This document shows, in pieces, positions 1 to 6,858 of a DNA stretch of 6,941 bases (its first letter is position 1; each line of letters starts with the position of its first letter). A program made the position numbers and the translations under genes. The notes under the pieces are model-generated. The model saw only the letters and a list, made by a program, of their open reading frames with translations. It had not been told where the DNA came from and made no database searches. The stretch lies in contig JAQUHL010000105.1 in assembly GCA_028683635.1 (NCBI GenBank), forward strand, positions 1-6,941, in the 5' to 3' direction. Origin of the DNA: Candidatus Cloacimonadota bacterium. GTDB lineage: Bacteria; Cloacimonadota; Cloacimonadia; Cloacimonadales; Cloacimonadaceae.

Positions 1-1649
1 CAGGGGAGCTTACACAATCCCTGCAAGCCAAACCAGGTTCTGAACATGGGGAAGTAGTGTAAGGCTTCTGCTTTGTCCTCAAAGGTTGGGATGTGGTTGT
101 TTACCATATCCATGAAGATCAACCAGGCTTCGTCATGCTGAGGACCTTTTAGAGCCAGGGTATAACCACCCTGTTGGGCTAGGGATTCTTTGCTCATGTA
201 TTGAGAATATTCCAAACCTTTGGCTTCCATACCAATATCCTGCATTAGTTTGGGATCCGCACCAAAGTTATCCACGAAATACTTCTTCATTTTGCGCACT
301 CCCATTCCAACGATTTTGCCGAAACCTTCGTTGCGTGCCATTTGGTGGATTATCTCGAAAGCTGCATCGGCATTGCCCCAGGTGAGTTCAATTCCTCCAG
401 TGCGTTCCTTGTTCAGGATACCATATTCATAGCACTCCATCACAAAAGCAACGCTGGTTCCAAAGGAGATGGTATCGATCCCATAGGTATCACAATAGAA
501 GTTAAGTTCCACTACATCCTTAGGATCCCAGATACAGAGATTGGATCCGCATCCGGCGGCAGTTTCATATTCAGGTCCGTCCACGCAGACCGACTGTCCT
601 TTGTAGGGGCCGCTACGGGGGATGAAATTGTCCACTGCCTTACAGCATGATAGGGAGCATCCAAACCAGCATCCATCGGGCATATTTTGGGTGAAGAGCT
701 TTTTGAATTCCCAGGAAGCCAGAGCAATGGCCTCAGGCATTTGGCCATACTTGAAGTTGCGGATGGGGAGGAGGTCATAGTCATTCATAATCTCCATCAG
801 GTGAGCTGTTCCAATTTCCCGCATATGACATTGAGAGCTATCTCCCTTCTCAATTTCCTTATGGAGTTTTATCCCTGTTTTCTGGAGTGTTTCCATATCA
901 ACTGGATGGTTCGTGTCCCCTTTTAGTCCGCTATATTTGACTACCAAAGCTTTTATTTTCTTGTCCCGTAATACTTTGCCGGTACCACCCCGACCAGCTT
1001 GTTTAAGCCTGGCCACCTTTCTTCTCTTATCCCAAAAGGAAAAGTTCAGGCAGGAAATGTCCACATAGTTGGCAGCCTTCCCGGAAGACACAACAGAAAC
1101 ATGCTGGTATTTCTCAGGGCTATCGGCAAATTCTTTTACCAATTCTTCAGCCAGGATGTGGCTATTGATCTCTTCATCAGGAGCAGTAAGGATTTTTATG
1201 ATTCCCTTGTCCCCATCGATGAAGACGATTACTTCCTCATCTGCCTTACCCTGGATCTCGATAGCGTCCCACCCCGAAAACTTGGCATAAGGACCAAAAT
1301 GCCCGCCAACATTGCAATCCACAGGAATACCGGTAAGCGGAGAGATGGTGGTTACGATCGATTTTCCACTACCTGGATAGTTCGTGTTACCACAAAGAGG
1401 TCCAAAGGATATACATATCTCATTTTCAGGATCGTTCCACTTGGTATCATCTTTGACTCCGTGCCACATCAGATAGAGGTCAAAGCCCTTCCCGCCTACA
1501 AACTTGTCGATCATCTGGTCAGTCACAGGTTTGGAGGCAATTTCCTTGGTGCCCACATTCAGGTAGAGCGTTCTGCGGTTATAACCTTTTTCAACCGGTT
1601 TCAGTTCATATTTGAACTCTGCAAGTACCTTTCTTTCAATCTTATGCAT
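1..1649 (-). CDS. Aldehyde ferredoxin oxidoreductase family protein (tungsten/molybdenum pterin enzyme), C-terminus beyond window
   Basis: This is a partial gene: 549 codons are open to the window edge with no stop. AOR family enzymes carry a metal-bis-pterin and one [4Fe-4S] cluster and usually oxidise aldehydes to acids in the cytoplasm; relatives such as BamB reduce aromatic thioesters. Family marks in the translation are GGKGFD near residue 52, GRGGTGKVLRDKKIKA at 219-234, LPIRNFK at 294-300, the cluster motif CWFGCSLSC with Cys327, Cys331 and Cys335, GPEYET at 358-363, the pterin motif DTYGID at 387-392, and GLQGLCKLP at 541-549, whose Cys546 is the expected fourth cluster ligand. The spacing C-x3-C-x3-C and the segment KGPQHDEAW (501-509) differ from classical Pyrococcus AOR (C-x2-C-x3-C) and, from memory, resemble the BamB/WOR-type branch. 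In the second pterin motif the usual Asp (DxxGLC) is Gly541. About 20 extra residues precede the usual N-terminus. ATG at 1649 has AAGGAG six bases upstream. The substrate cannot be told from sequence. Confidence 0.93.
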   Translation of the reverse strand, partial: MHKIERKVLAEFKYELKPVEKGYNRRTLYLNVGTKEIASKPVTDQMIDKFVGGKGFDLYLMWHGVKDDTKWNDPENEICISFGPLCGNTNYPGSGKSIVTTISPLTGIPVDCNVGGHFGPYAKFSGWDAIEIQGKADEEVIVFIDGDKGIIKILTAPDEEINSHILAEELVKEFADSPEKYQHVSVVSSGKAANYVDISCLNFSFWDKRRKVARLKQAGRGGTGKVLRDKKIKALVVKYSGLKGDTNHPVDMETLQKTGIKLHKEIEKGDSSQCHMREIGTAHLMEIMNDYDLLPIRNFKYGQMPEAIALASWEFKKLFTQNMPDGCWFGCSLSCCKAVDNFIPRSGPYKGQSVCVDGPEYETAAGCGSNLCIWDPKDVVELNFYCDTYGIDTISFGTSVAFVMECYEYGILNKERTGGIELTWGNADAAFEIIHQMARNEGFGKIVGMGVRKMKKYFVDNFGADPKLMQDIGMEAKGLEYSQYMSKESLAQQGGYTLALKGPQHDEAWLIFMDMVNNHIPTFEDKAEALHYFPMFRTWFGLQGLCKLP

Positions 1650-1655
1650 TATATA

Positions 1656-1661
1656 CTCCTT
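1656..1661 (-). promoter_or_regulatory. Shine-Dalgarno of the AOR gene overlapping the ferredoxin stop codon
   Basis: The minus strand reads TAAGGAGTATATAATG. TAA (1662-1660) ends the ferredoxin, AAGGAG (1661-1656) is a near-perfect ribosome binding site and ATG (1649-1647) starts the AOR gene after a six-base spacer. Sharing of bases between stop and binding site implies translational coupling and roughly balanced production of the two proteins, as expected for subunits of one enzyme. Confidence 0.85.
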
Positions 1662-2046
1662 ATTCCTGAACGATTTTAATGGCACCCTGGGGGCAGGATT
1701 TCGTGCAGGCACCACAGGCTACGCATTTGAAGGGATAAATACCACCAAAGTATCTGCGCATAGAATTGGTTGGGCAAGCTCCAATACATAGATAGCAGGA
1801 CACGCACAATGCTTTGTTCACCATCACCACTCCCTGATGAGTCACATATAGGGCATGGGTGGGGCAAGCCCGTACGCAAGCTTCGCACTGGTTACAGGCA
1901 CTAATATCATTCACCGGCTCTGCTGCTGTTATCCTGATACATGATTTCTCCACGTCTCCAGTTTTGAAATAGAGATTTGAACAAGTGCCTTCACATGTGT
2001 GGCATGCTATACACTTGTCCGGATAGGTTTTCAAATATTTTTTCAT
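1660..2046 (-). CDS. Polyferredoxin with four [4Fe-4S] motifs, probable electron-transfer subunit of the AOR
   Basis: The protein has 128 residues and is cytoplasmic, with no signal peptide and no twin-arginine motif. Four CxxCxxCxxxC motifs are visible: Cys12/15/18/22, Cys51/54/57/61, Cys81/84/87/91 and Cys108/111/114/118. The last three are followed by Pro as in bacterial ferredoxins. This gives 16 ligands for four [4Fe-4S] clusters; one further Cys (36) is spare. The first motif lacks the Pro and is followed by a longer linker, so its cluster may differ in potential. Small polyferredoxins of this kind are the partners of AOR-family catalytic subunits in several systems (WorS with WorL, BamC with BamB, YdhY with YdhV). 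Here the AOR gene follows ten bases after the stop, so a two-subunit enzyme is the simplest reading. AGGAG at 2057-2053, six bases before ATG, fixes the start. The gap of 61 bases to transketolase contains no terminator that I can see. Confidence 0.93.
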   Translation of the reverse strand: MKKYLKTYPDKCIACHTCEGTCSNLYFKTGDVEKSCIRITAAEPVNDISACNQCEACVRACPTHALYVTHQGVVMVNKALCVSCYLCIGACPTNSMRRYFGGIYPFKCVACGACTKSCPQGAIKIVQE

Positions 2047-2107
2047 AACCTGCTCCTATATAGATGTTTATATCTGTTGTTACTGATAAGTTTTTTTGTA
2101 GTTTCCG

Positions 2108-4048
2108 TCAATTCTTTTCTTTCTTACCGTTTGCTCGGACGAGCTCTTTTGCCAGGATTTCCTGTTTGAAACGTTCGTACAGGGAGTTTGTATCCATCTT
2201 GGAAATCCTGTATAGGTCTTCAGACGTACCGGAGATGGGATAATTCTGAATCCCGATTTTAACCAGGCGACTATGGCAGGAGTGTTCTACCATTTTATCT
2301 GCCAGAATGGTACCCAATCCGCTGTTTACATTATGATCCTCGACGGAGAAAATCAGGTCATGTTTAAGAATCTGGCTCAGATCATTCTCCCGCATTCCCA
2401 AAGGACAGGAAACATAGGCCAAATGGACAAAGAATCCTTCCTGCTGGAGTTTCTCGATTGCTTTGATAGCTCTGCCCACTGGGGTACCGCAAACGACCAC
2501 ACAAGCATCCTTCCCTTCTCTAAGGGTATCAATTTTTCCATATTCAAAGCAGTAATCTGCTCCATAATAGAGGTTTTTACCTTCTTTATAGATCAGAGGA
2601 ATCTTGGATCTGCCCATTGCCACCAGATAGTTTCCAGGTTGGTTTACCAACCACCGAATGGCACGGTCTGTTTGATTTGGATCAGCTGGAACAATCACCC
2701 TGAATCCATACAAATTACGCATCAAACCAATGTAGTCTATACATTGGTGGGTGCGTCCATCCTCGCCAACATCGATACCCACATGAGTTACCACGACTTT
2801 GAGGTTAGTATGATTGATATCATTTAAGCGCTGATTGTTATATACTTCAGCGGTGCCAAAAACACCAAAATCCGCCCAAAAAGTTTGGATTCCGCAGGTG
2901 GAAAGTGCTCCGCTGAGCACGGCGGCGTTGTTTTCCATTATCCCGCTTTGGAAAAATCTATCCGGACAGAGGCTGGCAAACTCACCTGTTTTAACACTGA
3001 CCATGAGGTCGCAATCCACCATTGCCAAAGGCATTTTTACGTCTTTGTTCAGTTTGGCAAGATCGCCAATGGCATTACCCCAGGCACTTCGGTTATCGGT
3101 CTCTTTATCATAGATAAAAGCCGCGCCGGGATCAAAATCCGGCTTCAGGGAAAATTCATTGGGTTTATCAGTTTTGGGCAAGTATATAAAATCGTCCCGC
3201 ATTTTTTTGTATTCATCAATTATGTTTGGTACTTCGAGATGCTTCAAGGCCTCATCAAGTTGTGCTTCCGATAGGGTGGAGCCATGATATTTCTCCAGGT
3301 TTTCCATGAAGGGTACACCCTTTCCCATCACCGTATGAGCCAGGATCAGGATCGGTACCTCAGAATTGGCGGTCTCACACAAAGCACTGTGGATCATACT
3401 GAGGTCATGCCCATTGACTTCCAATACCTTCCAGCCATCAGATTCCCAATTATGACGGATGTTTTGGGGCATCACTTTGGAGATTACTCCATTGATTTGG
3501 AGCCGATTGTAGTCAATGATGGCCACCAGGTTATTCAGTTTGTATTTGACGGCAAAGCGTCGTGCTTCACTGATCATTCCCTTTTGCTGTTCTCCATCTC
3601 CCATCAAAACATATACCTGATATGGAATATGTTTGATTCTGGAAGCCAAGGCCATCCCGCATCCTGCTGAGAGCCCCTGTCCCAGATTGCCAGTAGTCCA
3701 TTCCACACCGGGAACAAAGCGCTCAATGTGCCCTTCAAAGATACTGCCCAGTTTACGATATTGGGCAATCGCCGTATCCAGCTCAAAATAACCTAAAAGC
3801 CCCAAAGCACTGTATACTCCCGGGGAAATATGACCATTGCTCACAATCACCCGGTCTCTTTCGTCCCAGTTTGGGTTCTTGGGGTCATGCTTGATATAGG
3901 AATAAAGGACATTTAAAACATCGATCGAGGACATCGAACCGCCGGGATGACCACATCCCGCAAGAGTTGTCATTGTAAGGATTGCTGCTCTGGCAATCTT
4001 GCCTCTATTGTGAAGCTCGCTCAAGAGCTCTTTTTCCATGTTGTGCAT
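2108..4048 (-). CDS. tkt: Transketolase, single-chain, full length
   Basis: Transketolase moves two-carbon ketol units between sugar phosphates using thiamine diphosphate (non-oxidative pentose phosphate pathway). The protein has 646 residues from ATG 4048, usual for the family. Numbered from that Met: GHPGGS (33-38), TTGNLGQG (118-125; family consensus TTGPLGQG), the thiamine diphosphate motif beginning GDGEQQ (150) and ending DYNRLQING (179-187), the catalytic Glu in GIMENN (Glu372), GEDGRTHQ (428-435; consensus GEDGPTHQ) and Arg480 in GRSK, placed like the phosphate-contacting Arg of known enzymes. A C-terminal domain fills about 512-627. The TTG-LGQG and GEDG-THQ motifs favour transketolase over DXS. 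All three domains are on one chain, unlike the split archaeal type. The stop is TGA (2110-2108). The reading frame is open up to ATG 4132, but that start lies in the tRNA acceptor stem and before a terminator. ATG 4063 is possible but has no binding site; ATG 4048 has GGAG nine bases upstream; ATG 4039 is a weaker choice. It is the first gene of the likely operon with ferredoxin and AOR. Confidence 0.93.
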   Translation of the reverse strand: MHNMEKELLSELHNRGKIARAAILTMTTLAGCGHPGGSMSSIDVLNVLYSYIKHDPKNPNWDERDRVIVSNGHISPGVYSALGLLGYFELDTAIAQYRKLGSIFEGHIERFVPGVEWTTGNLGQGLSAGCGMALASRIKHIPYQVYVLMGDGEQQKGMISEARRFAVKYKLNNLVAIIDYNRLQINGVISKVMPQNIRHNWESDGWKVLEVNGHDLSMIHSALCETANSEVPILILAHTVMGKGVPFMENLEKYHGSTLSEAQLDEALKHLEVPNIIDEYKKMRDDFIYLPKTDKPNEFSLKPDFDPGAAFIYDKETDNRSAWGNAIGDLAKLNKDVKMPLAMVDCDLMVSVKTGEFASLCPDRFFQSGIMENNAAVLSGALSTCGIQTFWADFGVFGTAEVYNNQRLNDINHTNLKVVVTHVGIDVGEDGRTHQCIDYIGLMRNLYGFRVIVPADPNQTDRAIRWLVNQPGNYLVAMGRSKIPLIYKEGKNLYYGADYCFEYGKIDTLREGKDACVVVCGTPVGRAIKAIEKLQQEGFFVHLAYVSCPLGMRENDLSQILKHDLIFSVEDHNVNSGLGTILADKMVEHSCHSRLVKIGIQNYPISGTSEDLYRISKMDTNSLYERFKQEILAKELVRANGKKEKN

Positions 4049-4057
4049 TTGTGAGTT

Positions 4058-4061
4058 CTCC
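4058..4061 (-). promoter_or_regulatory. Candidate Shine-Dalgarno (GGAG) that decides the transketolase start
   Basis: GGAG at 4061-4058 lies nine bases before ATG 4048. The same GGAG overlaps the upstream in-frame ATG at 4063, which is preceded only by TTTAAAGCTCAATATC and no binding site. The two downstream genes both use AGGAG-type sites, so this organism does use such sites, which favours 4048. Confidence 0.5.
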
Positions 4062-4076
4062 ATGATATTGAGCTTT

Positions 4077-4114
4077 AAAAAAAATAGCCCCTCCACAAAG
4101 CCCTTGTGAAGGGG
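4077..4114 (-). terminator. Intrinsic terminator after tRNA-Ala
   Basis: On the minus strand CCCCTTCACAA (4114-4104) pairs with TTGTGGAGGGG (4098-4088) as an 11-bp stem with one G-T wobble and a five-base loop. CTA and then eight T residues (4084-4077) follow. The stem begins eight bases after the tRNA CCA end. The plus strand has no T tract after 4114, so termination is expected only for minus-strand transcripts, that is for the tRNA unit. The T tract ends 13 to 28 bases before the possible transketolase starts. Confidence 0.9.
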
Positions 4115-4121
4115 TAAAGGT

Positions 4122-4197
4122 TGGTGGAGCATAGCGGGATCGAACCGCTGACCTCATGACTGCCAGTCATGCGCTCTCCCAGCTGAGCTAATGCCCC
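4122..4197 (-). tRNA. tRNA-Ala, anticodon GGC, CCA encoded
   Basis: The minus strand folds into a complete 76-base cloverleaf. The acceptor GGGGCAT pairs with ATGCTCC and contains the G3-U70 wobble pair that is the alanine identity element. The D arm is GCTC/GAGC. The anticodon stem CATGA/TCATG holds the loop CTGGCAG with anticodon GGC, and the T arm AGCGG/CCGCT has loop TTCGATC. The variable loop is AGGTC, the discriminator base is A, and CCA is encoded in the DNA (4124-4122). GGC reads the alanine codons GCC and GCU. Confidence 0.97.
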
Positions 4198-4229
4198 AAA
4201 CGGACTCCAAGAGTCAATCTAGATAACTC

Positions 4230-4258
4230 CTTGAATTTGCACCCTGTGTTTCTGTCAA
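4230..4258 (-). promoter_or_regulatory. Possible promoter of the tRNA-Ala unit (clear -35 only)
   Basis: A consensus TTGACA lies at 4258-4253 on the minus strand, 55 bases before the tRNA 5' end. The -10 place, 16 to 17 bases on, reads ATTCAA/TTCAAG and is a poor match to TATAAT, so the call rests on the -35 and on position alone. If real, the transcript would start near 4223 and carry a leader of about 25 bases, with the small inverted repeat GACTC-TTG-GAGTC (4215-4203) just before the tRNA. Confidence 0.3.
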
Positions 4259-4341
4259 GTGAAAACTCTATTTATCCATCGCTCCCTTAGTCTAACTTTC
4301 CATATCACAGTTTATTGGCCAAATCAGACTTTTGTTCGGAT

Positions 4342-4368
4342 ATTTCAATGATTTCCATGATTTCAAAA
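4342..4368. repeat. Three imperfect 9-bp tandem repeats
   Basis: The plus strand reads ATTTCAATG, ATTTCCATG, ATTTCAAAA in direct succession. Copies 1 and 2 differ at one base; copy 3 departs in its last bases. The array lies in the divergent intergenic region. It may be a regulator site or simple slippage; the sequence gives no way to choose. Confidence 0.45.
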
Positions 4369-4581
4369 TCTCTAGTCAATCCCGGCTCGATCGGGAATCC
4401 AGTCCTTCCATACTTGATGGCGTTAATCACATTGTTTACATTATTCGGGATTTGTTGGTTTCAGCAAAAATATTTTCACATTTGCACCAATAATTGCTTT
4501 GTTATGGACAAATCCCATGATAGGTTTTGATAAGTTTACGCTCTAAGCACGAAGAGATGACACGAACATCGAATATATTAC

Positions 4582-4586
4582 AGAGG
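4582..4586 (+). promoter_or_regulatory. Shine-Dalgarno (AGAGG) that sets the C25 protein start at 4594
   Basis: AGAGG at 4582-4586 lies seven bases before ATG 4594 but only one base before ATG 4588, too close for initiation there. Starting at 4594 gives MKQRMF, a usual signal-peptide head, and removes Met-Asn from the longer frame. Confidence 0.6.
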
Positions 4587-4593
4587 TATGAAC

Positions 4594-6858
4594 ATGAAAC
4601 AAAGAATGTTTCTGATCCTGATAGGCATCATGCTTATTGTGCCCACCCTGATTTTTGCTCATCTTTCCTCACAGCAAAGCTCTTTTGAGATCAGGTCTCA
4701 AACCAGTTCTTCTCTTGATCTGAGATTTAACCTTCCTGCCTGGAATCTTGAGGCAAGTGACGCCAAAAATCCGGACGTTAAATCCATAAAAGCTGAAGAT
4801 AATCCCAAGCTCTTCATCGATGAGGAGGAAACTCTTCCCATCTTCACCACCAACATTGCAATTCCCTATTCTGGAGGAGTCACACTCACTGTGGTCAACC
4901 GTTCGCAGGCCACAGAACGCTCCATCGAACTCGATTGTAAGGGAACCCTGCTGAAAGAAAAGCAGGAAGGACGCCTAAGCAGCGACTTCTATCCTGAGAA
5001 CTATATCCAGATCTCGGAACCCGTGGTGATTCGGGATATGAGAATAGTGAGCATAAACGTCTATCCCTTCCAGTACAACCCGGAGGCCAGCTTGCTGTCC
5101 ATCAACCAGACTATTGACTTCCGGCTGACCTATGACAGTCTTCCTTCCCAGAACGAGATTCAGCCTCCTACCTCGATTTCCAGAAGTTTCGAACGGATCT
5201 ATAGGGATCTCATCCTCAATTATGATACTTTTGTTGGAAGAAATGTGGTGTATCAAGCTCCAGTCATGCTGGTAATCTATGGTAACTATACTAACGCCTC
5301 CTATACAGCCAAGGTCAATGAATACATTGCCTGGAAGAAGCAAAAGGGTTACAAGGTTTTTTCTGCCAGCACATCAGTTACCGGTACCTCAAACACAGCA
5401 ATCAAAAACTATATTCAAAATGCTTATAACACATGGGTGGATCGTCCTGAACATATTGTCCTGATTGGTGACGTTGGAGGGACGATTGCCGTACCCACCT
5501 TTACATACAATGGCTCTGAGGGAGACTATCAATATACATGGCTGGCTGGGGGAGATATTTTGGGTGACGCATTTGTAGGTAGAATCTCAATTGCCAGTTC
5601 CGGAGATATGGAAATTCAAATGGCAAAGATAATCAAGATGGATAGGGATATTGATCTTGGAGTTGCAGCATATATGAATAACATGCTTCTGGTTGGTGAT
5701 CCATCCGCATCTGGAATTTCCACCATTTACGCAAACAAATACATCAAAGAACTCAGCCATCAGATTTATCCTTCATACAACTACACAGAAGTGTATTCCG
5801 GAAGTTTTGCCAGCCAGATCAACAATGCTATAACAGCAGGAGTTAGCTTCTTCCACTATCGTGGGTACATTGGAGTATCCTCGTGGTCACCACCTACCAG
5901 TCCCTTAAATGGGCAAAAATTATACCATTCAGTGATCATTACCTGTAACACGGGAAGTTTTGCCGGAACATCACTTACGGAAAATGTTATTCGAACCGGA
6001 ACCGCTGCCGGTTTGGGGGGTGGAATTACTTCCATTGGAATGGCGACCAGTAGCACCCATACCCCTATGAACAATTTTCTATCTCAGGGGATCTTTTATG
6101 GTATTTATGCTTTGGGGATGAGAACAATGGGTGAACCACTGTTATATACGAAGCTATATCTGCATAGTGTATATGGGATTAGCAATGCTTCACAGTGCCA
6201 ATTCTTTTCCCAGATGTGCAATCTCATGGGAGATCCAACTTCGACGGTCTATGTTGGCCAGCCAAGTTCTTTCAATGTAGTGGCACCGTCAACTATCCCA
6301 AGCGGAACCACAAACTACGAGGTAACAGTCCGCAATGCAGCAAATGTGCTGATGCCAAACGCTGTGGTCACCCTTACCAATTCATCCACTCTCCATGAGA
6401 TTGCCACGACCGATGAAACTGGCAGAGCCATGTTTGATCTTCCTGCCGGACTGTCTGGAACAATGACCCTCACGGTTAACATGAATGAACATAAACCCAC
6501 GGTTAGCACAATCACCATCAATGCTGCCGGGGGACTTGTGTTTGAGAACCTGATGGTAGATGATGATGCAACGGCTCCTTCCAACGGAAACAATGATGAT
6601 ATCGTGAATTCTGGAGAAACGATTGAGCTCTGGCCCAGTTTCAGAAACACCAGTTCTACACCCATCACGGTCAATGGTATTGCCTCGGTTAACGATGCCT
6701 ACGTAAGCATGACGGGCAGCACCGTCCAAACGGGTACCATTGCCTCTGGATCCACAGCTCAAAGCACTGTACCACTTGTCTTTACAGTTTCTTCTGATTG
6801 CCCGGACTTTCACCGGATTTCGATAACCGTCGCAGAAAACAGCCCCACACCATGCTGA
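4594..6858 (+). CDS. Secreted C25-family (gingipain-like) protein with C-terminal beta-sandwich domains, frame interrupted at its 3' end
   Basis: The 754-residue protein is numbered here from Met 4594. Residues 1-22 form a signal peptide (Lys2 and Arg4, then a hydrophobic run ending IFA-H), so it is exported. Residues 23 to about 220 look like the propeptide region of C25 proteins. The C25 domain spans about 223-551: VLIGD (289-293), GDILGDAFVGRIS (320-332), ITCNTGSF with the presumed nucleophile Cys451, GGGITSIGMATSS, and the closing NLMGDP (543-548). Gingipains have the catalytic His in a GHG context; here the aligned segment is HYRGYIG (421-427), which lacks GHG, and only His421 is near, so activity is uncertain. 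An Ig-like domain (about 558-645) follows, then another beta-sandwich (from about 648) that opens with the Asp/Asn-rich segment VDDDATAPSNGNNDDIV (655-671), perhaps binding calcium. TGA at 6856 stops the frame, yet related coding continues beyond. Relatives usually end in a type IX-like sorting domain, which would lie outside the window. The true role may be adhesion, scaffold or protease. Confidence 0.88.
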   Translation: MKQRMFLILIGIMLIVPTLIFAHLSSQQSSFEIRSQTSSSLDLRFNLPAWNLEASDAKNPDVKSIKAEDNPKLFIDEEETLPIFTTNIAIPYSGGVTLTVVNRSQATERSIELDCKGTLLKEKQEGRLSSDFYPENYIQISEPVVIRDMRIVSINVYPFQYNPEASLLSINQTIDFRLTYDSLPSQNEIQPPTSISRSFERIYRDLILNYDTFVGRNVVYQAPVMLVIYGNYTNASYTAKVNEYIAWKKQKGYKVFSASTSVTGTSNTAIKNYIQNAYNTWVDRPEHIVLIGDVGGTIAVPTFTYNGSEGDYQYTWLAGGDILGDAFVGRISIASSGDMEIQMAKIIKMDRDIDLGVAAYMNNMLLVGDPSASGISTIYANKYIKELSHQIYPSYNYTEVYSGSFASQINNAITAGVSFFHYRGYIGVSSWSPPTSPLNGQKLYHSVIITCNTGSFAGTSLTENVIRTGTAAGLGGGITSIGMATSSTHTPMNNFLSQGIFYGIYALGMRTMGEPLLYTKLYLHSVYGISNASQCQFFSQMCNLMGDPTSTVYVGQPSSFNVVAPSTIPSGTTNYEVTVRNAANVLMPNAVVTLTNSSTLHEIATTDETGRAMFDLPAGLSGTMTLTVNMNEHKPTVSTITINAAGGLVFENLMVDDDATAPSNGNNDDIVNSGETIELWPSFRNTSSTPITVNGIASVNDAYVSMTGSTVQTGTIASGSTAQSTVPLVFTVSSDCPDFHRISITVAENSPTPC

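Larger units (their letters stand above)
4198..4593. other. Divergent intergenic region without a supported gene
   Basis: About 0.4 kb separates the minus-strand tRNA-Ala from the plus-strand C25 protein. It must hold the promoters of both units. Seen directly are a TTGACA on the minus strand (4258-4253), an inverted repeat GACTC/GAGTC (4203-4215), three 9-bp tandem repeats (4342-4368), and a short inverted repeat TCCCG/CGGGA with seven-base loop (4380-4396) that has no T tract and so is not a terminator. A 71-codon frame from 4315 begins with TTG and has neither binding site nor recognisable sequence. I find no clear promoter for the C25 gene; the AT-rich stretch 4436-4535 is the likeliest place. 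Confidence 0.6.

Noticed and set aside
999..1679. A 226-codon open frame on the plus strand
   Set aside because: It lies wholly opposite the AOR gene, whose translation carries family motifs throughout. The plus-strand product has no recognisable motif and no binding site.
2047..2107. Internal promoter or terminator between transketolase and ferredoxin
   Set aside because: The gap is AT-rich and includes a weak AGAT/ATCT inverted repeat. No convincing -35/-10 pair or terminator stem was found.
2273..3670. Several plus-strand open frames of 92 to 184 codons
   Set aside because: They are antisense to transketolase, which matches its family along the full length. They are frame shadows.
4380..4396. 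Inverted repeat TCCCG/CGGGA as a terminator
   Set aside because: The stem has only five pairs and no T tract follows on either strand.
4315..4530. A 71-codon frame in the intergenic region
   Set aside because: It starts with TTG, has no ribosome binding site, and its sequence is shaped by the 9-bp repeats (SMISMIS). No family features are visible.
6856..6858. TGA recoded as an amino acid or selenocysteine
   Set aside because: TGA is the plausible natural stop of transketolase, at the expected protein length. The better reading across 6843-6867 uses a neighbouring frame, which recoding would not explain.
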